Shown one piece after another: positions 9,327 to 16,950 of a stretch of 64,000 nucleotides of DNA. Below the pieces are notes generated by a model. That model was given only the letters and a program-made list of their open reading frames with translations. It was not told the DNA's origin and searched no databases. The stretch is from positions 248,001 to 312,000 of the forward strand of contig NZ_CP095412.1 in assembly GCF_023016265.1 (NCBI RefSeq), written 5' to 3'. Positions within the stretch are counted from its first letter, which is position 1. The number at the start of each line of letters is the position of its first letter. A program made the position numbers and the translations under genes. The DNA comes from Blastococcus sp. PRF04-17. GTDB taxonomy: Bacteria > Actinomycetota > Actinomycetes > Mycobacteriales > Geodermatophilaceae.

Positions 9327-12144
9327 CCGCCACCGAGCATCGCCGTCGCGAGCTGCGTCCGGTTCGCCAGTCCCAGCTTGGCCAGCACGTTCCGGACGTG
9401 GCTCTCCACGGTGCGCTCGGACAGGAACAGCCGCTCGGCGATCTGCCGGTTGGTCAGGGCCTCGGCCACGAGCGCGGCGATCTCCCGCTCCCGGCCGGTC
9501 AGCGGGTCGGCCTCCCGTGCGGCCCGGGCGGCACGATCCACCAGTGCGGCCGCCCGCCGCTGCGGCCCGGGCATGCCCAGGCGGCGCGCCTCGGCCTGTG
9601 CCGTCCGCGCCAGGTCCCGGACCCTGGGCAGGCACGCCGCCCCGTCGCGTTCGAGCAACGCCCCGGCCAGCCCCACCCGGTCGTTGACGGCGGCCGGCCG
9701 GGCGCCGGTGCGGAGGTCGACCCGCAGGGCCTCCTCGAAGTGCGCGACGGCCTCGTCCCAGGCGCCCCGGACGGCGGCGAGCCGGCCGAGCAGGACCTCG
9801 ACGGACCCGCAGCAGTAGACGCCCGCGCCGCCGGCGTCCATGGGGCCGGCGGCGACGAGGCGGCCCAGGGCCTCCGCGGCCTCGACGTCCCCGAACTCCT
9901 CGACCAGCGGCACCAGCGTCTCGGCCACGCCGGCCGACTCCGCGAAGTCCGGCTCGGACACCCGCGGCCGCAGCTGCGCGTACCGGGCCGCGGCCTCCTC
10001 CCGGCGGCCGCCGACGAGGGCGACGACCGCTCGGCTGGCCTGCACGATGGGGACGTCGTCGGCCAGGTCCATGAGTCGGACCGCCTCGCCGTCGAGGTCG
10101 TGGGTGTTGCCCGTGACCAGGGAGTACTGGTAGAGGAACGCGCCCGACATGCCGGCGGCGGACAGGTCCTGGGCGAGCTCGGTGGCGCCGACCACGCGGG
10201 CGTGCTCGTTGAGCGCGAGGGCCTCGTCGAACCGGCCGTGCAGCGCCGCGACCGATGCGCGCAGCCGCAGGTCGTGCCAGCGGACCAGGGGCAGCCGGGT
10301 GCGCTCCGCCAGCGCGGTGACCCGCGCCAGCTCGTCCTCGACGGTCGCCATGTCGCCGTGCTCCAGCGCCGCGTCGATCCGCCACTTGGCTCCCCAGAGC
10401 TCCACCAGCGGCTGCCCGGTGGCCGCCCCGTGGTGGAAGGCCAGGCGGCCGAGGCGCATCCGCTCCTCCCGGCCGAGCGCGGCGGGGCTCACCTTCATCC
10501 GCGCACGGACGGCGTCGATCACCGCCGCGGGATCACCGCTCTCCTCCGCCAGTGCCAGCGCCTCGACCGCGTGCCTCGTCGAGGCGCCCAGCCGGCCGGC
10601 GTCGGCCAGCACCGAGGCCGACTGGGCGAGGAGGCGGGCCCGGAGGGACGGCTGGTCCTCGACCGCCGGGTCGACGAGGGCCCGCTCGCACATGCGGAGC
10701 ACCGCCGGGGGAAGCCCGGGGCCGCCACGTCCTGCACCGTGAGCGCGGCGGGGGCCAGCAGGTCGTTCCGTCCGCACTCGGCGGCCGCGTCGGAGGCGGC
10801 CGTGGCGTGGCCGAGGCTCTCGGCGAACCGCCCGGCGCGGAACTCGGCCCTGGCGAGTGCCAGCAGGAGCTCGGCCCGATCGGCGGGGTCGACCCCGGCG
10901 CGCTGCGCGGCCCCCCACGCCATGGCGAGGAACCGGGCGGCCTCGTCGAAGGCGAGGGAGCGGGTCGCCGCCTCCGCCGCGCGGCGCGCCCAGGCCGCCG
11001 CCCGCCGCAGCGTCCGCGGCTCCGAGGTCGCGCGCAGCCAGTGGCCCGCCACCGGCCCGGACGCGTGGTCGTCGTCCTCGGCGAGCGGTTCCAGGGCCTC
11101 GGCCGCGCGGCGGTGCAGCTCCTCCCGCGCGCTGGGGGAGAGGTCGTCGTAGATGGCCCCCCGCACCACGGCGTGCACGAACCGTCGCCTGCCCGGGGCG
11201 TCGGGGACCGCGGCCAGGACGCCGGCCCGCACGGCGGCGTCCAGCCCGTCGCGCACCTCGTCGGGCGGGCGGCCGGTCACCAGCCCGAGCTGCCCGGGAT
11301 CGAGCTCCTCGCCCAGGACGGCGGCCGTGTCGAGCAGGTCGAGCACGGCCGGGGACAGGGCCGACAGCGTCGTCCTGACCAGATGGCGCAGCTCCTGGCC
11401 GTCCTGCCCGTTCCCCGTCGCGGGCGCCCGCGCGATCGCGCGCAGGTACAGGGGGTTGCCGCCGCTGCGCCGGAGCGCGAGCCGGACCGCCTCCTCCGGT
11501 GCTCCGCGGAGATAGGCCCGGACGTCGTCCTCGGTGAGCGGCGCGAGGGACAGCACGCGGCTGGTGGGCCAGCGCAGCAGGTCCGGCAGCGCCCGGTCCA
11601 GCGGGCTCCCGACCGCCGCGCCGGACGGGTCGCGGTAGGTGGCGACCACCAGCAGCCGCGAGCGCGGCAGCTCACCGGCGAGGTGTCGCAACAGCCGCAG
11701 TGATGTCTCGTCGGCCCAGTGCAGGTCCTCCAGGACGACGACGAGGCCGTCCGCCTCGGCGGCCTCGAGCAGCGCCTCCGCGGTGCCCGCCACCAGCGCG
11801 AACCGGGCGGATTCGGGGTCGGGAGGTCCCCCGCCGGGGACGTCGAGGCCCGACCGGGTCCCGGCGAGCGCTGCCCGGACACCGGGCAGGGTGCGCGCCA
11901 CCCGGCGCCACGGCCACATCGGCGGGGCTCCGGGGTCGTCCACGCACCGCCCCCAGACGACGGCCGGCGCCCGTGCCGTGGCCTCCTCGACGGTGCGGGT
12001 CTTCCCGATGCCGGCGGGTCCGGAGAGCAGGAGCAGCCCGCCCCGGCCGGCCGCGGCCGCGGCGATGCCGGCCGCCAGCTCGGCGAGCTCGGCGGAGCGG
12101 CCGACGAAGGCGGCGTCCTCGGCCGGCCGAGCGGCGAGCGCCAC
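9323..12144 (-). CDS. LuxR-family ATPase transcriptional regulator (LAL/MalT-like), frameshifted at 10707-10711
   Basis: A large regulator of about 940 residues once one base is restored. The N-terminal AAA ATPase has [10 protein letters not shown], Walker A GPAGIGKT and Walker [13 protein letters not shown]. The middle is alpha-helical and TPR-like; the C-terminus is a LuxR helix-turn-helix ([20 protein letters not shown], then [19 protein letters not shown]). The ATPase lies in one frame (12144 to about 10711) and the C-terminal half in another, from the coding CTTCCCCCGG run onwards; a sixth C makes the total an exact multiple of three. GTG 12144 has GATACT seven bases upstream. Three 13-base repeats lie where an autoregulatory site would be. 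It probably controls the divergent 12307-13376 genes; the effector is unknown. Confidence 0.88.
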
Positions 12145-12176
12145 GGTGCGCAGTATCCATGCAGGCGGGCGCCGTG

Positions 12177-12215
12177 CGTACCGGCTTTCCGTACCGGCTC
12201 TCCGTACCGGTCCCC
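12177..12215. repeat. Three tandem 13-bp repeats (CGTACCGGYYYYC-like), candidate iteron operator
   Basis: Three head-to-tail copies: CGTACCGGCTTTC, CGTACCGGCTCTC and CGTACCGGTCCCC, at 12177, 12190 and 12203. They lie 33-71 bases upstream of the LuxR-family start and 92-130 bases before the divergent gene at 12307. Exact 13-base phasing in a promoter region suggests a multi-site binding platform, most simply for the adjacent regulator. That assignment is inference. Confidence 0.6.
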
Positions 12216-12306
12216 GCGCTTCCACGGATGTCCGGGGGTCTCCCGCGCCGCATCGTTCGCGGTGCCGGGGCCGGAGTCGCCGGCCCCCGAACGAAGGAGC
12301 ACCCCC

Positions 12307-12855
12307 GTGTACGCCACCATCCACCCGTATCGGCGCCCGGCACCCGCCGGCACCGACCCCGTCCGAGCCGTGCTCGCCGGCGCGGAGCCCGCCGGAGCCG
12401 TCGTGGTCGAGCACCAGGAGGGGGACGAGGGCACGGTCGTCGCGCTCTGGCCGGACGGGACGGACGTCCCGGCCGGCAGCCGTGTCTACTCCCTCGTCGA
12501 CCGCCTGGACGGGGTGGCCGCCGGTCGCAGCCCGCTGTTCGCGCAACTCACCTGGCTCAACGGCGCCGGCGACCCCGCGGTCGCGCAGGCGGCCGAACGC
12601 GGTGGCCGGGAGCGGATCCACCCCGCGATCCGGGACGTCGACGGCCTCGTCGCCGCCCTGGTGTTCCGGTCGCCGGACGACCGGATCGTCGTCGTCGGCC
12701 TCGCGACCGGGCTGGAGACCCACGCCGAGGTGCAGGACCGGATCGTCCGCACGCAGCTGCTGCCCGGTGAGGACGCGAGCCTGCTGCCGGGCGCGGACCG
12801 CGTGGAGGTCGGCCGGGTGCTCCGCGCCGACGTCCCGGCGGAGGTGCGGTCGTGA
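12307..12855 (+). CDS. Hypothetical protein, possibly ABM-like (dimeric alpha+beta barrel)
   Basis: A 182-residue soluble protein that I do not recognise by name. It begins MYATIHPYRRP and near residue 85-160 has a second segment (RERIHPAIRDVDGLVAALVF, then VVVGLATGLETHAEV). This looks like the antibiotic-monooxygenase (ABM) pattern of a strand, a GL-containing helix-to-strand turn and a display strand; two halves of this kind would make a fused dimeric barrel. GTG 12307 is preceded by AAGGAG at good spacing. It overlaps yceI by GTGA, so the pair is co-translated, and it diverges from the LuxR-family regulator. A role in handling a small organic substrate is only a guess. Confidence 0.6.
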   Translation: MYATIHPYRRPAPAGTDPVRAVLAGAEPAGAVVVEHQEGDEGTVVALWPDGTDVPAGSRVYSLVDRLDGVAAGRSPLFAQLTWLNGAGDPAVAQAAERGGRERIHPAIRDVDGLVAALVFRSPDDRIVVVGLATGLETHAEVQDRIVRTQLLPGEDASLLPGADRVEVGRVLRADVPAEVRS

Positions 12856-13376
12856 GCGCGCCGCTGCGGGCACCCGTCCTGGCCGCCGGCACCTGGAGGG
12901 TCGACGACGGCCGGACCAGGGTCGCCTTCGCCGTCCGCAACTTCGGGTTCGTCGTGCACGGGACGGTGGCCTGCGCCGCGGGCGAGGTCGAGCTGGACGG
13001 CGCCGGCCGGCCGGTCCGGGCCCGAGCCCGGCTGGATCTCACCAGCGTGGCCACCGGCATCGCCCGCCGGGACCTCGACCTGCGCAAGCCCTCGCTGCTC
13101 GACATCGACCGGCACCCGGAGATGACCTGGTCGGCACACCGGTTCACGCCGGCTCCGGACGGGGGCTGGCGGGCGGACGGGGTGCTGGCGGTGCGCGGCA
13201 CGTCGGCGCCCCTCACCCTCGTCGGTACGCCCGAGGCGGCCGGTCAGGACGGTGCGTGCATCCGCGTCCGCGCCACCGGCGAGCTGGACCGGGCCACCGT
13301 CGGTATCCGGGTGCCCTCGCTCGTGATCGGTCGCCGGGTCGTGGTCACCGTCGACGCCTGGCTGTCGCGCTCGTGA
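12852..13376 (+). CDS. YceI family protein
   Basis: A 174-residue member of the YceI/lipocalin-like family, whose proteins bind isoprenoid-type ligands in a beta barrel. The pattern GTWRVDDGRTRVAFAVRNFG at the N-terminus, the central DLTSVATGIARRDLDLRKPS with FLDIDRHPEMTW-like spacing, and GVLAVRGTSAPLTL are characteristic. No signal peptide is visible, so it should be cytoplasmic, unlike the periplasmic E. coli YceI. The GTG start overlaps the stop of the preceding gene as GTGA, implying a functional pairing with that ABM-like protein. Confidence 0.88.
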   Translation: MSAPLRAPVLAAGTWRVDDGRTRVAFAVRNFGFVVHGTVACAAGEVELDGAGRPVRARARLDLTSVATGIARRDLDLRKPSLLDIDRHPEMTWSAHRFTPAPDGGWRADGVLAVRGTSAPLTLVGTPEAAGQDGACIRVRATGELDRATVGIRVPSLVIGRRVVVTVDAWLSRS

Positions 13377-13460
13377 CAGGTGGCGGACGGGGGTGGGCGA
13401 CGCCACCCCCCGTCCGGGCATCACCGGTGGCTTCGCCGCGTTGAGCGCGGGGTGAGAACC

Positions 13461-13613
13461 GTGCACCACCCGAACGACCGCGACCACCCCGGCGACCGAC
13501 CCGCACCGCGGTGCTTCCGCCACTCCGTCTGGATGGCTTCCTGCGGCGACTGCCGCGACTTCCACGTCCCGCGGCTGCGCCGCGCGAAGGCCGCCGCCCC
13601 GCCTCCGCGCTGA
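13461..13613 (+). CDS. Small Cys/His protein, hypothetical
   Basis: A 50-residue reading frame from GTG 13461, with a plausible ribosome site (GGGGTGAG) upstream. The only notable part is CFRHSVWMASCGDCRDFHV, where three Cys and two His within 19 residues could bind a metal. It follows yceI by 84 bases. The frame also stays open upstream to 13380, so the start is uncertain. It may be a chance frame in GC-rich DNA; the metal-ligand spacing is the only reason to list it. Confidence 0.35.
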   Translation: MHHPNDRDHPGDRPAPRCFRHSVWMASCGDCRDFHVPRLRRAKAAAPPPR

Positions 13614-13618
13614 CCGCA

Positions 13619-14140
13619 CTAGCGCGGCGCCGGCACCCGGCCCGGGTCGGCCAGCGGCACCACCCGCCGCTCGCCGAACCGGGCCATCGCATGCAGGGGG
13701 CCGGTCGCCGCGCCCAGGAAGGCCGCGAGTCCCCGCCGCCCGCCGTTGCGGGCCAGCGCCGGGCCCAGTGCGGACATCAGTCCGGTCACCGCTGGCAGCG
13801 GCCGGACGAACAACGTCAGTTCCCCGATCAGGCCCTGCGCATCGAGGCGCAGCAGCTGCGCCTCCTCCAGCTCCTCCCGGCCGACGTGGGCCCGCGCGTA
13901 CAGCGCGACGGCGCTCCCGTCGCGCAGCTCCGTGTGGAATCGGATGTCGTCGAGCACGCCGAAGGCGGCCGTGAGGACTTCGGCCACCTCGTCCCGTCCG
14001 GTGAACCGGAACCGCTCGGTCAGCGGTGACACGAGGACGACGTCGGGTGCGAGGCACGCCGCTGCAGCGGTGGCGTCGCCGTCCTCCGCCGCGCTGCACC
14101 AGCGGTGGACGACGTCCGGTGGTAGCTGGTCCGGCGACAT
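13619..14140 (-). CDS. Nuclear transport factor 2 / SnoaL-like protein
   Basis: A 173-residue protein with an NTF2-like cone fold: [40 protein letters not shown] and [20 protein letters not shown] give the helix-loop-strand pattern, with [17 protein letters not shown] following. About 50 residues after the domain are unassigned. ATG 14140 is chosen because GAGGAGG lies just upstream; an ATG nine codons earlier would remove that site. It is transcribed divergently from the HxlR regulator, which makes it the likeliest target of that regulator. Substrate unknown. Confidence 0.75.
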   Translation of the reverse strand: MSPDQLPPDVVHRWCSAAEDGDATAAAACLAPDVVLVSPLTERFRFTGRDEVAEVLTAAFGVLDDIRFHTELRDGSAVALYARAHVGREELEEAQLLRLDAQGLIGELTLFVRPLPAVTGLMSALGPALARNGGRRGLAAFLGAATGPLHAMARFGERRVVPLADPGRVPAPR

Positions 14141-14193
14141 CGGAACCTCCTCGCATGGTGAGTTCAATACCGCAACCTACTACGCTGGCGTCC
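14141..14193. promoter_or_regulatory. Divergent promoter region between SnoaL-like and HxlR genes
   Basis: These 53 bases separate two divergent starts. TACGCT at 14181-14186 lies seven bases before the HxlR ATG, the leaderless arrangement. The minus-strand ribosome site GAGGAGG is at the other end. The segment is markedly more AT-rich than its surroundings (TTCAATACCGCAACCTACTA), as expected of an HxlR operator, although no perfect palindrome is seen. Confidence 0.5.
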
Positions 14194-14715
14194 ATGCGCC
14201 AGACCAGTTTCGCCGCGATGCAGTGCTCGCTGGCCCGATCGCTCGAGGTGGTCGGCGACTGGTGGACGCCGCTGATCCTGCGCGACCTGTACCTCGGCCT
14301 CGACCGGTTCGACCAGCTGGTCGACGACCTCGGCATCTCCCGCAACCTGCTCGCCGACCGGCTGGAGACGCTCACCGCCGGGGGAGTGGTGGCGAAGGAG
14401 GCCTACCAGGAGCGCCCGGCCCGGTACCGGTACGTCCTGACCGACGCCGGCCGGGAGCTGGTGCCCGTGCTGCTCGCGCTCACCGCCTGGGGCGACCGCT
14501 GGGCGACGCCGGACGGCGGCCCGCCCCTGCTGCTCCGGCACACCGGGTGCGGCGCGCGCACGACGCCGACCGTCTGCTGCTCCGAGTGCCGGGCGCCGCT
14601 GGCCGCCGACGAGGTGGCGGTGGCCGCCGGACCGGGTGGTCGGACGGCGCCCGGGACGGCGCTGCTCGAGGGCGTGCTCGGTCGCGGCCCGCGACCGGGG
14701 ACAATGGGCGCATGA
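14194..14715 (+). CDS. HxlR/MarR-like winged-helix transcriptional regulator
   Basis: A 173-residue regulator. The HxlR winged helix is clear: [40 protein letters not shown] and [16 protein letters not shown], then [17 protein letters not shown]. The C-terminal 50 residues carry HTGCGARTT and CCSECRAPL, a four-Cys set that could hold zinc or sense redox state. The stop overlaps the hemQ ATG (ATGA), so the regulator is translationally coupled to a haem-synthesis gene. hemQ also has its own -10 candidate (GACAAT, 14700-14705). Likely targets are itself, the divergent SnoaL-like gene and perhaps hemQ. Confidence 0.87.
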   Translation: MRQTSFAAMQCSLARSLEVVGDWWTPLILRDLYLGLDRFDQLVDDLGISRNLLADRLETLTAGGVVAKEAYQERPARYRYVLTDAGRELVPVLLALTAWGDRWATPDGGPPLLLRHTGCGARTTPTVCCSECRAPLAADEVAVAAGPGGRTAPGTALLEGVLGRGPRPGTMGA

Positions 14716-15437
14716 GCGAGCAGCAGACCGAGGACACCGAACGCAGCATCGGCAAGCGGGCGAACGAGCTGAACGCCACCATCCGCTACACGATGTGGTC
14801 GGTGTTCCGGCTGGCCCGCCCGCTCGCCGACGACCAGCGGTCGGCCGTGGGCGACGAGGTGGGCGCGCTGCTCGACGAGCTCGCCGGCAAGGACGTCGTC
14901 GTCCGCGGGGTCTACGACGTGGCGGGCCTCCGGGCCGACGCCGACGTCATGGTCTGGTGGCACTCCTCGACGGCAGACGCCCTGCAGGAGGCCTACACCC
15001 GGCTGCGCCGAACGACCCTGGGCCGGCACCTCGAGCCGGTGTGGTCGCAGATGGCGCTGCACCGGCGGGCGGAGTTCAACCGCAGCCACATCCCGGCGTT
15101 CCTCGCCGACGAGGAGCCGCGGCGCTACGTGTGCGTGTACCCGTTCGTGCGGTCCTACGAGTGGTACCTGCTGCCCGACGAGGAGCGCCGGGCGATGCTC
15201 GCCGAGCACGGGAAGATGGCGCGCGGCTACCCCGACGTGCGGGCCAACACCGTCGCCTCGTTCGCCCTCGGCGACTACGAGTGGATGCTGGCCTTCGAGG
15301 CCGACGAGCTGCACCGCATCGTCGACCTGATGCGCGAGCTGCGGGCCTCGAGCGCCCGTCGGCACGTCCGCGAGGAGGTGCCGTTCTACACCGGCGTCCG
15401 GAAGCCGATCGCCGAACTGGTCGCCGACCTGGCGTGA
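14712..15437 (+). CDS. hemQ: Coproheme decarboxylase (HemQ/ChdC)
   Basis: A 241-residue member of the chlorite-dismutase superfamily that removes two propionates from coproheme to give haem b, the last step of the Gram-positive pathway. Blocks seen are [54 protein letters not shown] with [11 protein letters not shown], then [19 protein letters not shown], where the conserved His sits. It lies upstream of and convergent with msrB, with a strong hairpin between them. The start overlaps the HxlR gene. Confidence 0.95.
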   Translation: MSEQQTEDTERSIGKRANELNATIRYTMWSVFRLARPLADDQRSAVGDEVGALLDELAGKDVVVRGVYDVAGLRADADVMVWWHSSTADALQEAYTRLRRTTLGRHLEPVWSQMALHRRAEFNRSHIPAFLADEEPRRYVCVYPFVRSYEWYLLPDEERRAMLAEHGKMARGYPDVRANTVASFALGDYEWMLAFEADELHRIVDLMRELRASSARRHVREEVPFYTGVRKPIAELVADLA

Positions 15438-15439
15438 AT

Positions 15440-15477
15440 GGAGTGCCAGGGCGCGGAGAATGCGCCCCTGGCACTCC
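15440..15477. terminator. Bidirectional hairpin terminator between hemQ and msrB
   Basis: GGAGTGCCAGG at 15440 pairs with CCTGGCACTCC at 15467-15477 and the stem continues inward with GCGC, giving a long GC stem with one bulge. It fills the gap between two convergent stop codons. There is no U-tract on either side, as is common for actinobacterial terminators. Confidence 0.75.
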
Positions 15478-15483
15478 GCAAGC

Positions 15484-15900
15484 TCATTCGGCCGGCTGCA
15501 GGCGGATCGACACCGAGTTGATGCAGTAGCGGTCGCCGGTCGGCGTCTGGGGCGCGTCGTCGAACAGGTGCCCCAGGTGGCTGTGGCAGGTCGCGCACAG
15601 CACCTCGGTGCGGATCATCCCGTAGCTGCGGTCCTCGCGGAGGATCACGTTGTCCTCGGCGGAGGCCTCGTAGAACGACGGCCATCCGCAGTGCGAGTCG
15701 AACTTGGTCTCCGACCGGAACAGCTCGGCGCCGCAGGCACGGCACTCGTAGACGCCCACGGTCTTGGTGTCGACGTACTCGCCGGTCCAGGCACGCTCGG
15801 TGCCGGCCTGCCGGAGCACCGCGTACTCCTCGGGCGAGAGCTGGGCGCGCCACTCCTCGTCGGTCTTGCTGACCTTGGGCTGCGATGCGGAGGTGGTCAT
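15484..15900 (-). CDS. msrB: Peptide-methionine (R)-S-oxide reductase
   Basis: A 138-residue MsrB that reduces methionine-R-sulfoxide in proteins. Two zinc-binding CxxC pairs (ECRACG and CATCHSHLGH) and the catalytic Cys in DRYCINSVS are present, with KFDSHCGWPSFYEA between. ATG 15900 has the minus-strand -10 TACCGT (15908-15913) seven bases away, suggesting a leaderless mRNA. A longer reading that runs through the divergent gene is rejected. It neighbours hemQ as in mycobacteria. Confidence 0.95.
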   Translation of the reverse strand: MTTSASQPKVSKTDEEWRAQLSPEEYAVLRQAGTERAWTGEYVDTKTVGVYECRACGAELFRSETKFDSHCGWPSFYEASAEDNVILREDRSYGMIRTEVLCATCHSHLGHLFDDAPQTPTGDRYCINSVSIRLQPAE

Positions 15901-15999
15901 GCGCTCAACGGTACGGCGGCAGCGCCACCCTGCGTGTGACGGGTGAGCGGCCCGGGCCCGCCCGGGAGGCGGGCCTCCGCCGTGCCGGAGACTGGAGGG

Positions 16000-16464
16000 G
16001 TGACCATCCCTGACCGGCCGCTGTCCGATGTCTGGTTCACCCGTGACCTGCCGGTGCTGCGGGCCGTCGCCCGCCTGGTCGACGAGCCGAAGCACGGGGG
16101 CGCGCCGTACCTGCTCGGCTCGGTCGTGCCCGCCAGCGGACTGCCCAAGGCGGAGGTCATCGCCGCGGCGCGGGCCCTCGCGGCCGCCGGCTACATCGAG
16201 CCGCTCACCAACCACGCCGGCGACATCGTCCGGATCACCGCGATCTCGGCCGAGGCGCGCCGGCTGGCCGGTCTCTGGCCCACGCCCCAGGGGGAGTGGG
16301 ACCGGCTGCGCGAGCAGCTCGCCGTCCGGGCGCAGAACGCGCCGACGGACGTCGAGCGGCAGCGGTGGCGGGCCTTCGCCGACGCGGCGGACGCGATCGG
16401 GGAGCACGACGGCGCGCTGCTCATGTCGGCGCTCATCGGCGGTTACGTACCCCGGCGGTCCTGA
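16000..16464 (+). CDS. Hypothetical protein with winged-helix-like character
   Basis: A 154-residue soluble protein, not recognised by name. The first half (PVLRAVARLVDEPKHGG, LGSVVPASGLPKAEVIAAAR, ALAAAGYIEPL) reads like a winged helix in which a resistance-to-repression helix is followed by a recognition helix, and then ITAISAEARRLAGLWP as in MarR-type proteins. The C-terminal half is helical. GTG 16000 directly follows GGAGGG. It is divergent from msrB, and a hairpin (GCCCGCC/GGCGGGC at 15956-15974) sits in the shared leader. Confidence 0.6.
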   Translation: MTIPDRPLSDVWFTRDLPVLRAVARLVDEPKHGGAPYLLGSVVPASGLPKAEVIAAARALAAAGYIEPLTNHAGDIVRITAISAEARRLAGLWPTPQGEWDRLREQLAVRAQNAPTDVERQRWRAFADAADAIGEHDGALLMSALIGGYVPRRS

Positions 16465-16479
16465 GCGCTGGAACGCCAA

Positions 16480-16549
16480 CCCAGGAACGACAGCCCAGGA
16501 ACGACAGCCCAGGAACGACAGCCCAGGAACGACAGCCCAGGAACGACAG
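16480..16549. repeat. Five perfect tandem copies of a 14-bp unit
   Basis: CCCAGGAACGACAG occurs five times in a row without a mismatch, beginning 15 bases after the stop codon at 16464. The last copy runs straight into the terminator stem at 16548. Because 14 is not a multiple of three it is not a coding repeat. The perfect identity implies recent expansion by slippage, so copy number is likely to vary between strains. Confidence 0.9.
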
Positions 16550-16581
16550 CGCCCCCGCCCGGAGTACCGGGCGGGGGCGCT
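16548..16581. terminator. 15-bp perfect hairpin, bidirectional terminator
   Basis: AGCGCCCCCGCCCGG pairs perfectly with CCGGGCGGGGGCGCT around an AGTA loop. It lies between the plus-strand gene ending at 16464 and the convergent cold-shock gene ending at 16599, so it can serve both. No U-tract is present. Confidence 0.8.
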
Positions 16582-16598
16582 GGGTGCTGATCAGGTGA

Positions 16599-16802
16599 TC
16601 AGAGCGGGGTGACGTTCGCAGCCTGCGGGCCCTTCTGGCCCTGCTCGATGTCGAACGCGATCCGCTGGCCTTCGTCGAGCGAGCGGTACCCGCTGGTCTG
16701 GATGGCCGAGTAGTGGACGAAGACGTCCGGTCCGCCACCGTCCGGGGTGGCGAAGCCGAACCCCTTCTCAGCGTTGAACCACTTCACTGTTCCTTCGGGC
16801 AT
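16599..16802 (-). CDS. cspA: Cold-shock protein (CspA family)
   Basis: A 67-residue single cold-shock domain that binds single-stranded RNA and DNA. It begins [18 protein letters not shown], containing RNP1 (KGFGFA), with RNP2 in [10 protein letters not shown] and the GPQAANV tail typical of actinobacterial CspA. TAGGAGCGAGCA precedes the ATG. The leader is about 30-40 bases long if the promoter at 16841-16869 is used. It is monocistronic between two hairpin or promoter regions. Confidence 0.96.
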   Translation of the reverse strand: MPEGTVKWFNAEKGFGFATPDGGGPDVFVHYSAIQTSGYRSLDEGQRIAFDIEQGQKGPQAANVTPL

Positions 16803-16840
16803 TGCTCGCTCCTAGCTGAGGTCGTGCATCGGGGTCCTGC

Positions 16841-16869
16841 CATATCGCAGGGCCTTCCCGACGGCACAA
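16841..16869 (-). promoter_or_regulatory. Candidate promoter of cspA
   Basis: On the minus strand TTGTGC (16864-16869) and GATATG (16841-16846) are separated by exactly 17 bases, a reasonable sigma-A pair. The start codon at 16802 would follow a leader of about 30 bases. Confidence 0.45.
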
Positions 16870-16950
16870 CCCTAGCGGCATCGGTCCTGTTCGGACCAGA
16901 CGCCCGTGTTCCGGGTCGGCCACGACGTGCCCCACGGCCGCTCCGACGGT

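Noticed and set aside
8015-11152. A 1045-codon open frame on the plus strand through hemY and the LuxR gene
   Set aside because: It is Arg/Pro/Gly-rich without family motifs and lies in the off frames of two recognised genes. Long antisense frames are expected at this GC content.
16480-16549. CRISPR array
   Set aside because: The 14-base units are contiguous with no spacers, and no cas genes are present.
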